DNA of 64,000 nt, taken from contig HF993104.1 of the NCBI GenBank assembly GCA_000433475.1, forward strand, positions 62,001 to 126,000, in the 5' to 3' direction. Shown in pieces: positions 52,764 through 62,737 of the stretch; within the stretch, counting starts at the first letter, position 1, and each line of letters starts with the position of its first letter. A model generated the notes under the pieces. That model was not told the origin of the DNA. It ran no database searches and worked only from the letters and a program-made list of their open reading frames with translations. A program made the position numbers and the translations under genes. The stretch comes from Mycoplasma sp. CAG:956 (lineage in GTDB: Bacteria > Bacillota_I > Bacilli_A > RF39 > UBA660).

Positions 52764-54033
52764 TATTTTTGTTCTCCTTACTTACTACTTTGGCTTTAAT
52801 TACCCCATCTTTTAAATCAATATTAACTAAATCATCTATGTTTATATATTTAATGCTAGTTATAACTTTATCTTTATTTTTGACAATACTATAACCACTT
52901 TCTAATAATTTCATAGGATTTAAAACTGTTATTGTTTTTAGAAGAATATTAAATTGATATTCTTTATTTTCTAAAATTTTGTTTGGTTCTTTTAATAGTT
53001 TATTATCAATAATTTTATGATATTTTAAACTATCTTCCTTTAATTTACTTGTTATAAAAAGTTGTAAACGATCTAATAAATTATCTAGGTGTTGTTCTTT
53101 AATTTCATATATACTTAGTGGATTTTTTAATATTTGCTTGCTTGCTATTGCTTCTAGATGATTGTTATTTACAGTTATTTTGTTTTGAATCGCTTTAGTT
53201 GCTCTAATCTTTAATTGATTAAATAAGTTATTTAAATCAACAATATTAGGTACTGCCATTTCTGCTGCTCCAGTTGGAGTTGGTGCTCTTAAGTCAGCAA
53301 CAAAATCAGCGATAGTAAAATCTATTTCATGTCCAACAGCACTTATAACGGGAATTTTTGATTCATAAATAGCTCTGGCGACCATTTCTTCGTTAAAACA
53401 CCAAAGATCTTCAATAGAGCCGCCTCCCCGTCCACAAATGATAACATCCAAATCATATTCTTGAGCTTTTTTTATCTGTCTAGTAACAGATTCTTTAGCA
53501 CCATCACCTTGTACTAAGGCAGGAAAAAGAATAGTTTTAGCAATCGGATATCTTCTTTTTATCGTACTTAGAATGTCTCTTATAGCAGCCCCGGTTGGAG
53601 CGGTGATAATGCCAATTGTTTTAGGATATTTAGGGATTGGTTTTTTATGTTCTGAATTAAACAAACCCTCACTGGCTAATTTTTTCTTTAATTTTTCAAA
53701 TTCTAAGTAAAGATTTCCAATACCATCCATTTCCATTGTGTTTACATAAATTTGATAAGAACCAGTAGCTTCGTAGACACTTATGTGTCCACTAACAAGA
53801 ACTTTCATACCATCTTCTGGCTCAAAAGTCACTTTAGAAGCATTGAAATTGAACATAACAGCAGCAATTCTCGAATTTTCATCTTTTAAAGTAAAGTAAA
53901 AATGACCTCTGGTATGATGCTTAAAGTTGGATATTTCTCCTTTTAGATAGACATTATTTAAATTAGAATCTATATCAAATTTAGCTTTTATATAACGATT
54001 TAAATCGGAAATTGTTATATATTTTATATCCAT
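52750..54033 (-). CDS. xseA: exodeoxyribonuclease VII large subunit
   Basis: 427 residues. N-terminal OB fold (LKGEISNFKHHTRGHFYFTLKDENSRI), catalytic domain with KTIGIITAPTGAAIRDILSTIKRRYP and the VIICGRGGGSIEDLWCFNEE motif, then a long coiled-coil arm and C-terminal beta segment. ExoVII degrades single-stranded DNA from both ends. Follows nusB by 4 bp. Confidence 0.97.
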   Translation of the reverse strand: MDIKYITISDLNRYIKAKFDIDSNLNNVYLKGEISNFKHHTRGHFYFTLKDENSRIAAVMFNFNASKVTFEPEDGMKVLVSGHISVYEATGSYQIYVNTMEMDGIGNLYLEFEKLKKKLASEGLFNSEHKKPIPKYPKTIGIITAPTGAAIRDILSTIKRRYPIAKTILFPALVQGDGAKESVTRQIKKAQEYDLDVIICGRGGGSIEDLWCFNEEMVARAIYESKIPVISAVGHEIDFTIADFVADLRAPTPTGAAEMAVPNIVDLNNLFNQLKIRATKAIQNKITVNNNHLEAIASKQILKNPLSIYEIKEQHLDNLLDRLQLFITSKLKEDSLKYHKIIDNKLLKEPNKILENKEYQFNILLKTITVLNPMKLLESGYSIVKNKDKVITSIKYINIDDLVNIDLKDGVIKAKVVSKENKNNDQR

Positions 54034-54037
54034 ACAA

Positions 54038-54430
54038 TCACTCTTTTATCATTTTATCTAAAACAGCATTAATAATTTTACGAACAGAATCATCAGAATA
54101 CTTTTTAGCTAGTTCAACTGCCTCATTAATTACAACTATATGTGGAGTATCAGTATATTTTAATTCATATATTGCCATTTTTAAGATAGCAGCTCCCGTT
54201 TTATCAATGCGACTAATATCCCAGTTTTTCATATATTTATTGGCAATATTAATTATTTCATCTTCATAAGTTATAACTCCGTAGATAATATCTCTTACAA
54301 ATTCGTTATCTATTTCTAAGTTAGAACTTATTATTTCTTCAACATTATAATTAATATGCTGACTTCTATTTATATCTATTTGATATAAAATAATCATTAT
54401 TTTTTCTCTTAATTCACTTCTTGATTTCAT
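54038..54430 (-). CDS. nusB: transcription antitermination factor NusB
   Basis: 130 residues, all helical, with the late signature ELKYTDTPHIVVINEAVELAKKYSDDSVRKIINAVLD. NusB binds boxA RNA with S10 during rRNA transcription. The order nusB-xseA-xseB matches Bacillus with folD removed. Confidence 0.95.
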   Translation of the reverse strand: MKSRSELREKIMIILYQIDINRSQHINYNVEEIISSNLEIDNEFVRDIIYGVITYEDEIINIANKYMKNWDISRIDKTGAAILKMAIYELKYTDTPHIVVINEAVELAKKYSDDSVRKIINAVLDKMIKE

Positions 54431-54497
54431 ATATATTTCCTAATCCTTAATGATTAGTTCCTTTCTATTTATAATATAACATATAAACATTAAAAAA

Positions 54498-57080
54498 TTA
54501 TTTATTAATTAATTTTTTTAATTTATAAAGCTCATTTAGGGCATCTATTGGTCTTAAATTATCTAAATTTAAATTACTTATTTCAGTAAGCAGTTCTTGA
54601 TTTTGAGAATTGACCTGGTATTCTTTATCAGGTTCTTTCATCTCTAATTCTTTTGGCTCATCTAGGTTTAAATCAAATAAACTTACTTGTTTAATGTTAC
54701 TTTTAGTATCTGAATCTTCATATTCTTTTAAAATGGCATTGGCTCTTTTTAATAATTCTTCTGGCATTTTTGCAAGACGAGCTACATGAATACCATAAGA
54801 TTTATCGATTGGTCCATTGCTAACTTTATGTAAGAAGGTAACTGTACCATTTTCTTCGTGAGCCTCAACATGAACATTTTTTATTGTTTTTATTTCATTT
54901 GCTAAAGATGTTAATTCATGATAGTGGGTAGAAAATAAGGTTTTACATTTAATATTTTTACTTATATATTCTAGTATAGCTTGAGCTAAACTCATTCCAT
55001 CATATGTGGCAGTACCACGACCTAATTCATCAAATAATATTAAAGAATTATGGGTTGCATTAGTAATAGCATTGCAAGCCTCTTTCATCTCGACCATAAA
55101 TGTTGATTCACCACTAACTAAATCATCAGAGGCACCTATGCGAGTAAATATTTTATCAATGATTGGCAAAGTGGCCTTTTTAGCGGGTACAAAAGAACCA
55201 GTTTGAGCCATAATAACAATAATAGCAAGTTGACGCATAAATGTTGATTTACCACTCATGTTAGGACCAGTTATTAAAAGAGTATTAACATTTTCTGGCA
55301 TTAAGCAATCGTTTGGAACATACATCCCATTACTAACAGCTTCAACAACAGGATGACGACCGTCTTTAATTCTTATTTCGTTATTTTGAGTAAGAACTGG
55401 TCTTACTAAATTATACTCCTCAGCACATACAGCAAGTGAGATTAAGGCATCAATTTCACTTAAAATTTCAGCATCTTTTTTAAGACTGAAGATGTGTTCT
55501 TTTACTTTTTCTTTTAATTCATTAAATAAATTATATTCTAAGTCAATAATTCGTTCTTCAGCATTTAAGATTAAAGCTTCCTTTTCTTTTAGAGCTGGAG
55601 ATATAAAACGTTCACAATTAGTTAGAGTTTGTCTTCGTTCCCAACCAAAGTCTTCCATTACCATTTTGCTTTGGCCCTTAGATACTTCGATATAATAGCC
55701 AAATATTTTATTATAACCAACTTTTAAATTTTTAATACCTGTTTCTTCTTTTAGTGTCTCTTCGAAGGAAGCAATAAATTCTTTGCCGCCACTACGAATA
55801 CTGCGTAATTCATCCAATTCTTTATTATATCCTGATTTTATCAAGGAACCTTCACGAATTGTTACAGGGGGATTTTCAAAAACTGCTTGTTCTAAAAGTT
55901 CATAGACCTCAGTATTAGGGTCTAAATCATAGTTGAAATCTAATTTTTTAACATCTTCAATGATATTAGGAAGCATGCTTAAACTTTTTTTAATTTGCAA
56001 TAAATCTCGGGCATTTAGATTACCGGAAATTAATTTACCACAAAGACGTTGTAAATCGTATACTTGATATAAGTATTCTCTTAATTCATCTTTGATAATA
56101 AACTCAGTATTAATTTTTTCAATGGCATCATATCTTTTGTTTAACTCATCAATATCTTTTAGTGGGTGCAATAACCAGCTTTTAAGTTTACGAGACCCCA
56201 TGGCAGTTTTACATTTATCTAAAAGCCATAATAAACTATAGGTTCTTTCTTTTAATCTTATAGTCTCAAAAAGTTCTAAATTACGGACTGTGTGGATATC
56301 CATGTTTAAATATTTATCTTTATCAATAACATTTATTTCTCTAATATTAGAAATGTCTTTCATGTTTGTAACAACTAAATAATAAAATAAATGTTTTAAA
56401 CCGGTAACAAACTTATCATCTAAATCTTTATAAAGATATGAATAATCATCTTCTAAATAATTATTACTATAAGATATTTCAATACCATAATTATTTTTTA
56501 AAATTTGAACCAAAGATAAATTACTATTATCTACTAAGATTACTTCTTTAATACCCAAATTAATTATTTCACTTAGTAAGGAATCATTATTATGTTTTAT
56601 TTGACTTACCATACATTCACCAGTTGAGATATCAGCATAAGTTAAAATGTAAGCATTGCCATAATCTAAAATGCTAGCTATATAATTATTATCTTTCGGT
56701 TGCATCATTTCATAATCAGTTAAAGTGCCTTTACTAATTACTTGAATAACTCCTCGTTTAACCATTCCCTTAGTAGTTTTGGGGTCTTCTAATTGTTCAC
56801 AAATAGCAACTTTATAACCTTTATCAATTAATTTTTCAATATAAGGTTTAACAGAATGAAAAGGCACACCACACATTGGGATACGTTCACTAATACCAGC
56901 ATTTTTACCAGTTAGAGTAAGTTCTAATTCTCTAGCAGCCGTTTCACCATCTTCAAAAAATAATTCATAAAAATCGCCAATGCGATAAAATAACAGTTCT
57001 TCTAAATGTTTATTTTTAATATCCAAATATTGTTGCATCATTGGACTTAATTCTTCATACTTTACTTCATTTCTTTTCAT
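54498..57080 (-). CDS. mutS: DNA mismatch repair protein MutS
   Basis: 860 residues. The mismatch-reading Phe-x-Glu motif is in YRIGDFYELFFEDG (about 32-45), the ATPase Walker A is ITGPNMSGKST and Walker B ILFDELGRGTATYDG, followed by the STHYHELT segment and helix-turn-helix. A C-terminal tail (LNLDEPKELEMKEPDKEYQ) is present before the final LDNLRPIDALNELYKLKKL. mutL, which normally follows, is not adjacent and is not in the window; nusB follows instead. Confidence 0.97.
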   Translation of the reverse strand: MKRNEVKYEELSPMMQQYLDIKNKHLEELLFYRIGDFYELFFEDGETAARELELTLTGKNAGISERIPMCGVPFHSVKPYIEKLIDKGYKVAICEQLEDPKTTKGMVKRGVIQVISKGTLTDYEMMQPKDNNYIASILDYGNAYILTYADISTGECMVSQIKHNNDSLLSEIINLGIKEVILVDNSNLSLVQILKNNYGIEISYSNNYLEDDYSYLYKDLDDKFVTGLKHLFYYLVVTNMKDISNIREINVIDKDKYLNMDIHTVRNLELFETIRLKERTYSLLWLLDKCKTAMGSRKLKSWLLHPLKDIDELNKRYDAIEKINTEFIIKDELREYLYQVYDLQRLCGKLISGNLNARDLLQIKKSLSMLPNIIEDVKKLDFNYDLDPNTEVYELLEQAVFENPPVTIREGSLIKSGYNKELDELRSIRSGGKEFIASFEETLKEETGIKNLKVGYNKIFGYYIEVSKGQSKMVMEDFGWERRQTLTNCERFISPALKEKEALILNAEERIIDLEYNLFNELKEKVKEHIFSLKKDAEILSEIDALISLAVCAEEYNLVRPVLTQNNEIRIKDGRHPVVEAVSNGMYVPNDCLMPENVNTLLITGPNMSGKSTFMRQLAIIVIMAQTGSFVPAKKATLPIIDKIFTRIGASDDLVSGESTFMVEMKEACNAITNATHNSLILFDELGRGTATYDGMSLAQAILEYISKNIKCKTLFSTHYHELTSLANEIKTIKNVHVEAHEENGTVTFLHKVSNGPIDKSYGIHVARLAKMPEELLKRANAILKEYEDSDTKSNIKQVSLFDLNLDEPKELEMKEPDKEYQVNSQNQELLTEISNLNLDNLRPIDALNELYKLKKLINK

Positions 57081-57198
57081 TCGTACATCACGAAACCTAT
57101 TGTATCAAATTTAATATTTAAAGTCCACGTTATATAAGTAAGTATTTGGAAAATATTGCATGTTTTAAGAAAAAAAATTAATAATTATTTTTTAACTA

Positions 57199-57858
57199 TT
57201 AATTTTTCAGATTATTAATATCATTATTTTTAATAATATAAATTTTGTGTCTTTTATAGAATGCGTAGAAAATATCTTTGACTCCTAGATTGCTTTGATG
57301 CAATTTTTCCAAAAGCCATTCTTTGCTTTTGTTTATATGAACTAATGTATCATTTTGAATAATCCCATCAATTATTAAAGCCATGGGATATGCTGATTTT
57401 AATTTTAAGATATTATAAGGGAATATCGATAATTTACCATTAGGTTCTAAAAAGGCATATTCTATTTCTTCAATACTTTTAATACTATTTTGACGAAGTT
57501 GAAATAACAAATCGTCAATTGAGTAACGAGACTTAACCATTTCTTTGTAATTTATTTTACCATTACTGATAATTAATGAAGGCTTACCATCTAAAAAATA
57601 ACGAACTTTTTTTGATTTTATAGAAAGATAAGCGAGAACAACTTCCGTAATAACTAAAACTGCAATGGGAATAACCGTATTTAAAATTGTATCATTAAAA
57701 TTTTCAATGGAAATAGCTACTAATTCAGCAATTAGGATTGAGACTATAAGATCTGTTGTACCTAGTTGCCCTATTTCTCTTTTGCCCATAATTCGATAAG
57801 CAATTAAAATAAAAAAATAGAAAAAAATCGTTTTTAAAGTAATTATTACTAAATCCAA
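57199..57858 (-). CDS. DUF421 (YetF/YrbG-like) membrane protein
   Basis: About 219 residues. Three membrane helices at the start, including RIMGKREIGQLGTTDLIVSILIAELVAI, the hallmark of the family, then two DUF421 soluble domains (PSLIISNGKINYKEMVKSRYSIDDLL). YetF-type proteins influence spore germination or membrane lipid processes in Bacillus. GGTGG supports a TTG start at 57858; ATG 57870 has no ribosome binding site. Its place near a TIGR04086 gene and tgt matches the yrbG-yrzE-tgt region of Bacillus. Confidence 0.88.
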   Translation of the reverse strand: MDLVIITLKTIFFYFFILIAYRIMGKREIGQLGTTDLIVSILIAELVAISIENFNDTILNTVIPIAVLVITEVVLAYLSIKSKKVRYFLDGKPSLIISNGKINYKEMVKSRYSIDDLLFQLRQNSIKSIEEIEYAFLEPNGKLSIFPYNILKLKSAYPMALIIDGIIQNDTLVHINKSKEWLLEKLHQSNLGVKDIFYAFYKRHKIYIIKNNDINNLKN

Positions 57859-57925
57859 TTTGACCACCATTTATATTATGAGTAATTTTAAACTTTTTTA
57901 AACATATATTTTATTAGGTGATTTT

Positions 57926-58300
57926 ATGGAAAAGATTTCTTTCTATTTTAAAAGTATATTATTATTTGGATTATATATAATTTTAGTTAGTTTTATCAGC
58001 TCATTATTTTATTTATATACTAATATGTCCTACAATGTAAATGCTTTTATTTTATTTATATTTACAAGCATCGGTTTTGCTATTCTTAACTTTTTTAATG
58101 GTAAGAAAGCTATTAGTAAAGGGTATCTAGCTGGTCTTAAATTAGGTGGTGCTATTTTAATATTCTTCTTTTTAGTCAGTCTATTAGCTGATGGTTGTAT
58201 TTTATTTAGTAGAATAATTTATTATGGTATTATTTTACTTATTTCAATAATTTCAGCATCATTAGGTATCAATTTTAAAGGAAAAACTAGTTTAAAATAA
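57926..58300 (+). CDS. TIGR04086-like four-helix membrane protein
   Basis: 124 residues with four hydrophobic helices (10-30, 38-53, 75-95, 100-118) and the Gly-rich third helix KGYLAGLKLGGAILIFFFLVS typical of the YrzE/TIGR04086 family. Function unknown. AGGTGAT before ATG 57926. It is on the + strand, opposite to all neighbours, and its last 14 bases overlap the convergent 102-residue gene. Confidence 0.75.
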   Translation: MEKISFYFKSILLFGLYIILVSFISSLFYLYTNMSYNVNAFILFIFTSIGFAILNFFNGKKAISKGYLAGLKLGGAILIFFFLVSLLADGCILFSRIIYYGIILLISIISASLGINFKGKTSLK

Positions 58301-58595
58301 TAAATTCATTGGTATCTAAATTGACATACGAAGAAGGATTAATAACTTCTTTAGTGGTTGGGTCAGTAATTGTTGTTAAATAGTTATTTTGAATTAAGTA
58401 TTCAAGAGTAACCGTTTTATTTGTACATTTTTTATCTAAATGGCAATCGTTTGCTTTTTCAACAACTTTTTTATTTAAAACGAGCCACAATTTAGCATTT
58501 CTGCTGTTTTCTATGGCTGTATAACTTTTGTAACCAACTAGTCCAATCATAAGAAGGATAAGAATAAAAGAGATTATTTTACTTGCTGTTTCCAT
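58287..58595 (-). CDS. 102-residue bitopic membrane protein in the tgt operon
   Basis: One N-terminal membrane helix ([21 protein letters not shown]) and a small extracytoplasmic domain with two Cys (DCHLDKKC) and the segment [26 protein letters not shown]. The latter reads like the C-terminal part of type II/IV pseudopilins (a short helix, then DPxT-K-x-I-N), but no prepilin peptidase site is present. It occupies the yajC position after tgt but is not YajC. The start overlaps tgt by 17 bases. Confidence 0.65.
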   Translation of the reverse strand: METASKIISFILILLMIGLVGYKSYTAIENSRNAKLWLVLNKKVVEKANDCHLDKKCTNKTVTLEYLIQNNYLTTITDPTTKEVINPSSYVNLDTNEFIILN

Positions 58596-59697
58596 AGTAA
58601 TTTTTTATAAACTCCTCTCTATATTCTAGTAGGCGATCTTCTTTAATAGCTTGTCTTAATTCTTCTGTTAAATTTATTAAGTAGTGAATATTATGAATAG
58701 ATAGTAAACGAGCTCCAAAAGTTTCCTCACAGTTAATTAAGTGCTTAATATAAGCTTTAGTATAATTTTGACAAGCATAACAAGTACAAGCATCTTCAAT
58801 GGGAGTAAAATCTTCTTTATATTTAGCATTTTTAATATTTATTTTTCCAAAACGGGTTAGAGCATGACCGTGTCTAGCAAGTCTTGTTGGTGATACACAA
58901 TCAAAAATATCAATGCCATTGCAAACGTTTTCAACAATATCAATTGGATCACCTACACCCATCAAATATCTTACCTTATCCTTAGGAAGATAAGAAGTGG
59001 CATAGCGAACCATTTTATATTGAGTTTTCTTGTCTTCACCCACACTGGTCCCACCAATAGAATAACCATCAAAATCCATTTTAACTAATTCTTCAACACA
59101 GTGTTTACGCAAATCTTCGTATTCGCCACCTTGGACGATGCCAAATAAGCTTTGATTAGGATTATTAAAAACATCCTTACCTCTTTTAGCCCATCTTAGA
59201 GTCCTTTCAACAGAATTTTTACAATATTCATATGTAGCTGGGTAACCAATGCATTCATCAAAACTCATAGCAATATCACTATCTAACTTGTTTTGAATTT
59301 GAATAGATTTTTCTGGTGTTAAAAGCAATGCATCACCATTGTATTGGTTTTTAAATTTAACTCCTTCTTCAGTAATATCTTTCCTTTTGGCTAAAGAAAA
59401 AACTTGAAAACCACCAGAATCGGTTAGAATGGGACCATTCCAATTCATAAATTTATGAAGACCACCAGCTTTGGCAATGATATCTTCACCTGGTCTTAGC
59501 CATAAATGATAAGTATTAGCTAAAATAATACCAGCATGATTAGCCTTTAGCTCTTCTGGAGACAAAGTTTTTACTGTTGCTTGAGTACCAACTGGCATAA
59601 ACATTGGTGTTTCAAAAGTACCGTAATTGGTATGAATAAGTCCTAATCTAGCACTTGTTTTTTCATCTTCTTTTAGCAATTCGTATTTTATTTTCAT
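58579..59697 (-). CDS. tgt: queuine tRNA-ribosyltransferase
   Basis: Tgt exchanges G34 for preQ1 in tRNA-Asp, Asn, His and Tyr. Conserved segments: [28 protein letters not shown] with the catalytic Asp, [10 protein letters not shown] and the zinc site [18 protein letters not shown]. 372 residues. AGGT before ATG 59697. Works with QueA encoded at 23.2 kb. Confidence 0.97.
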   Translation of the reverse strand: MKIKYELLKEDEKTSARLGLIHTNYGTFETPMFMPVGTQATVKTLSPEELKANHAGIILANTYHLWLRPGEDIIAKAGGLHKFMNWNGPILTDSGGFQVFSLAKRKDITEEGVKFKNQYNGDALLLTPEKSIQIQNKLDSDIAMSFDECIGYPATYEYCKNSVERTLRWAKRGKDVFNNPNQSLFGIVQGGEYEDLRKHCVEELVKMDFDGYSIGGTSVGEDKKTQYKMVRYATSYLPKDKVRYLMGVGDPIDIVENVCNGIDIFDCVSPTRLARHGHALTRFGKINIKNAKYKEDFTPIEDACTCYACQNYTKAYIKHLINCEETFGARLLSIHNIHYLINLTEELRQAIKEDRLLEYREEFIKNYYGNSK

Positions 59698-59723
59698 AAT
59701 CGTACCTCGCTTTCAAATTATAT

Positions 59724-59762
59724 CAAAAAAATAGACTATCGTCTAGCAAGAAATAGTCTATT
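59724..59762 (-). terminator. terminator overlapping the end of the 59736 gene
   Basis: AATAGACTA (59730-59738) pairs perfectly with TAGTCTATT (59754-59762); on the - strand the stem is followed by T7. The stop codon lies in the stem. Confidence 0.8.
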
Positions 59763-61265
59763 ACTAGCATATTCGTTAACAGCTACATTAAAGTTTTCAA
59801 AAGTTAAAGGAATGTTATTATCTTTTAATAAATAATATATAGCGATTTTTTCATCACTAGTCAAACTGCGATATTCTGAACCGAATTGCTTAGTTATTTC
59901 TAAATCATTTAAAATATTTTCTAGATTTATTTTTAGTAATGTATTACCCCTAAAAATGTTATGATCAGCAAATGACATAAAAACTTTACGATCAGTATTA
60001 TTTAATAGATTTAGAGCATTAGCACGTAATTTTAGCTTTTCTAATGGATAACTTGTTAACATATAATAATCTATAATAGTAAATTCACGTTTAATATTTT
60101 CTTCAACTGGAATACCATTTTTTAAATAATAACATACATTATCTAAAATTGTTTCTAAAAATTCACGTTCATATTCTTCCATTTTTTGCATGTGAATTAT
60201 TAATTCTTCTTCACAATTTTCAAGAATACTAGCTTGTTTCAATAACTTACACATTTCTTTATGACCAATTTTTTCATTATATTTGGTTAATCTAATATCA
60301 CGATAATCATCAATAGTTATATTATTATGCATAAATTCTTGTAGTATTTCATGTAAACGTGGATTAATCTTTTTTGTTAGGTTTTCTTTATTAACCTTTT
60401 TGTGTTCAGATTCATTATTTATTTTTCTAGCATTTTCTTCTATAATATTTAAAATCATTTGCTCTCTATTAAATAAAACGTTTCTAACTTCTAAGTTATT
60501 AACTCCATCTAAACACTCACTAAAATACTTAATTATTAATGTTCTAGTGCGGTTTAATACTTTTAAATCTTGACCAGCTAAAATTAGCCTAATTTCTTTA
60601 GCTTGATTATTAGTATTATTTTTTAATATTTGGGTTATTTTGTGAACACAAATTTTAGCAAAAAAGTCTGGTGTTGGATTTTCCAAAGTCTTTTTGAATT
60701 TTTCTAATTTAACACGGTATAGAGCCTGTTCTGCTTTGCTGGCATAATTAAGAACATAGAATTCACCATTCTTCTTAATATCTTCTACGTTAAAGCCAGT
60801 TTCTGCTGCTACTTCATCTAAAGCCATATCTAAGGGCATAAAACGATTATATGCATTCACAAGAGCATCAAAATATTTAGAATATTCAGCCTTTAAATTG
60901 TTTTTTTCAATAATAGCTGCTATTTCTTCTTCTGATAATATTTTTTTACTTTTAATATTTTTATTCTCACCGAGATTGTTTGTTTCTTTTGATTTTAACT
61001 TTTCTTTGGACTTTAATTTTTCTTTTAAATTTAAGAAGATATAATGAACTTCTTCTATTCTAGAATAATTTTGCTTACTGTATTTTCTTTTATAATATAT
61101 ATTATCAATTTTCTTAGATAATTCTTCAATACTTAAGCCATTATCTTTAGCAAATTCAATAATTATGGCAAAAATTTCTTCTTTGCTTTTTTTATTTTCT
61201 AAAGCAGTTGCCACCTTGTAGTAACATTCTTTAATATTTTCATTACGATTTGATATATTTGACAT
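59736..61265 (-). CDS. uncharacterised 509-residue helical protein
   Basis: I do not recognise this protein. It is soluble, charged and predicted all-helical, with a Lys/Glu repeat near residue 90 (KEKLKSKEKLKSKE) and a pattern near residue 125-180 (LDMALDEVAAETGFNVEDIKK) that resembles a small helix-turn-helix. ATG 61265 has GGGGGA upstream; the ATG at 61280 in the same frame lacks a site. It has its own terminator and a divergent region from nagZ side. No catalytic motif is seen. Confidence 0.65.
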   Translation of the reverse strand: MSNISNRNENIKECYYKVATALENKKSKEEIFAIIIEFAKDNGLSIEELSKKIDNIYYKRKYSKQNYSRIEEVHYIFLNLKEKLKSKEKLKSKETNNLGENKNIKSKKILSEEEIAAIIEKNNLKAEYSKYFDALVNAYNRFMPLDMALDEVAAETGFNVEDIKKNGEFYVLNYASKAEQALYRVKLEKFKKTLENPTPDFFAKICVHKITQILKNNTNNQAKEIRLILAGQDLKVLNRTRTLIIKYFSECLDGVNNLEVRNVLFNREQMILNIIEENARKINNESEHKKVNKENLTKKINPRLHEILQEFMHNNITIDDYRDIRLTKYNEKIGHKEMCKLLKQASILENCEEELIIHMQKMEEYEREFLETILDNVCYYLKNGIPVEENIKREFTIIDYYMLTSYPLEKLKLRANALNLLNNTDRKVFMSFADHNIFRGNTLLKINLENILNDLEITKQFGSEYRSLTSDEKIAIYYLLKDNNIPLTFENFNVAVNEYASNRLFLARR

Positions 61266-61355
61266 ATTAATTCCCCCCATATGCGTACTTTATACTAACA
61301 CATTATTTTATAAAAAGGCAATGCTTTTCAATAATTTTTTAAAAGAAATTTAAGA

Positions 61356-61384
61356 AAAGAAAAAAGGGCTAACTAATTAAGCCC
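61356..61384 (-). terminator. nagZ terminator overlapping the stop codon
   Basis: On the - strand GGGC and GCCC arms (complements of 61381-61384 and 61366-61369) enclose the last codons and TAG of nagZ, followed by T6. Confidence 0.75.
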
Positions 61385-62736
61385 ATTTCTATTTTCCATT
61401 CGATAATTTTAATAGCTAAACATTCAAGATATTTATTACTTAAATTACCATTAGAAACATTATCAAGTATTTCTTTTATATCTCTAGCATAATTTTTAGT
61501 AACTAAAATGTTATTACCCGCTAAAATTGATTTTATGCCCATAGATTCAATATCGGCGGTAGCACCCATATTAAGTGCATCAGTAATAATCATGCCTTTA
61601 AAATTTAAAGTGCTGCGTAAATAATTATGATTATTTATAGATATGGAAGCAGGATTTTTATCATCTAAGGCAGTAACAGTATTATGACTTATCATTATAG
61701 CCTCAGCTCCATTATCAATAGCCATTTTAAAAGGAATTAAATCTTCTTCTACTTCACTAATAGTTCTAGTATCTATAGAACTGCTTTTATGAGTATCTTT
61801 ATTTTTACTATAGCCTGGATAATGTTTTAAAACGTTTACTATCCCACTTTCTTTGGATGATTCTATTATAGTTATAGCAAAATTACCAGTAAGCTTTGGA
61901 CTAAGACCAATTGATCTATTATAAATATAGTCATTTTTGTCATTAGAAATATCTAAAACTGGGGCTAGATTGATGTTGATTCCCAGTGATTTTAATAGGT
62001 TATTTTTTTCAATGTTATCTTCTTTTATTAAAGCAAAGCCACCTTCTTTATATAAAGTTCTAGGAGATAAAAAAGCACTGCTTCGTAAGTTTTTATTACT
62101 ACTGATTCTAACTACAGTGCCACCTTCTTCATCAACTCCTAGAAGCAAAGGAATAGAAGCTTTCTGTTGTAAATTATTAATCATATTTATAACTTCATCT
62201 TTGGTTTTATTTTTGAAAGCTTCACCAAATAAAACTAATCCCCCTAAATGGTACTTTTCTACGTCTTTTAGACTTTTAGAAGTATGGTGAACCATATAAA
62301 GTTCCCCTACTATTTCTTCTAAAGACATTTTATTTACTATTTCTTTAGCTTTTTTTGTATTATTATTATTTAGACTTTCTAAAGTAAACTCTTTATCTAA
62401 TTTTTCTACATTTTTAATTGTTATATCTTGTTTACTTTTATTTTTATCAAGCATACCTTCATAACTTATTTTAACATAATCATTAATATTACTATTGATT
62501 TCTTGATTAGAAAATTCATAAATTATTTGGTCTTTATCACAAAGGTAAGTTGTGTTTTCATCTTGATAAATAATTAGACCTTCAATATTTGTGCTTTCGG
62601 TCTTATCATAGTTAATGCTTTCTAGTTTTTTATTATCATTTTTATTTTTATTTTGCATATAACAGACCGTAGTAGCCATCATAATAATTATTAATAAACC
62701 TAAAAGTATGAATTTATATTTTTTCTTTAATCGCAT
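61369..62736 (-). CDS. nagZ: GH3 beta-N-acetylhexosaminidase (NagZ-like), membrane-anchored
   Basis: 455 residues. A basic start and membrane helix (about 8-28), a ~110-residue N-terminal region of unknown fold, then a GH3 barrel: YHLGGLVLFGEAF, LLLGVDEEGGTVVRI, the KHYPGY...DTH segment carrying the Asp-His dyad of NagZ enzymes, and the nucleophile Asp in MIITDALNMGA. It likely removes GlcNAc from muropeptides outside the membrane. ATG 62736, eight bases after AGGTGG in the end of the upstream gene, is preferred to GTG 62748. Confidence 0.9.
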   Translation of the reverse strand: MRLKKKYKFILLGLLIIIMMATTVCYMQNKNKNDNKKLESINYDKTESTNIEGLIIYQDENTTYLCDKDQIIYEFSNQEINSNINDYVKISYEGMLDKNKSKQDITIKNVEKLDKEFTLESLNNNNTKKAKEIVNKMSLEEIVGELYMVHHTSKSLKDVEKYHLGGLVLFGEAFKNKTKDEVINMINNLQQKASIPLLLGVDEEGGTVVRISSNKNLRSSAFLSPRTLYKEGGFALIKEDNIEKNNLLKSLGININLAPVLDISNDKNDYIYNRSIGLSPKLTGNFAITIIESSKESGIVNVLKHYPGYSKNKDTHKSSSIDTRTISEVEEDLIPFKMAIDNGAEAIMISHNTVTALDDKNPASISINNHNYLRSTLNFKGMIITDALNMGATADIESMGIKSILAGNNILVTKNYARDIKEILDNVSNGNLSNKYLECLAIKIIEWKIEMGLIS

Positions 62737-62737
62737 A

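Noticed and set aside
58287..58595. YajC preprotein translocase subunit
   Set aside because: Position fits, but YajC's RPQQ-type motif after the membrane helix is absent and the C-terminal domain is different.
61369..62736. Loss of the NagZ catalytic motif (KHFPGHGDT changed to KHYPGYSKN)
   Set aside because: The Asp-Thr-His dyad and nucleophile Asp are kept, and this variant spelling occurs in other Firmicute GH3 enzymes, so inactivity is not supported.
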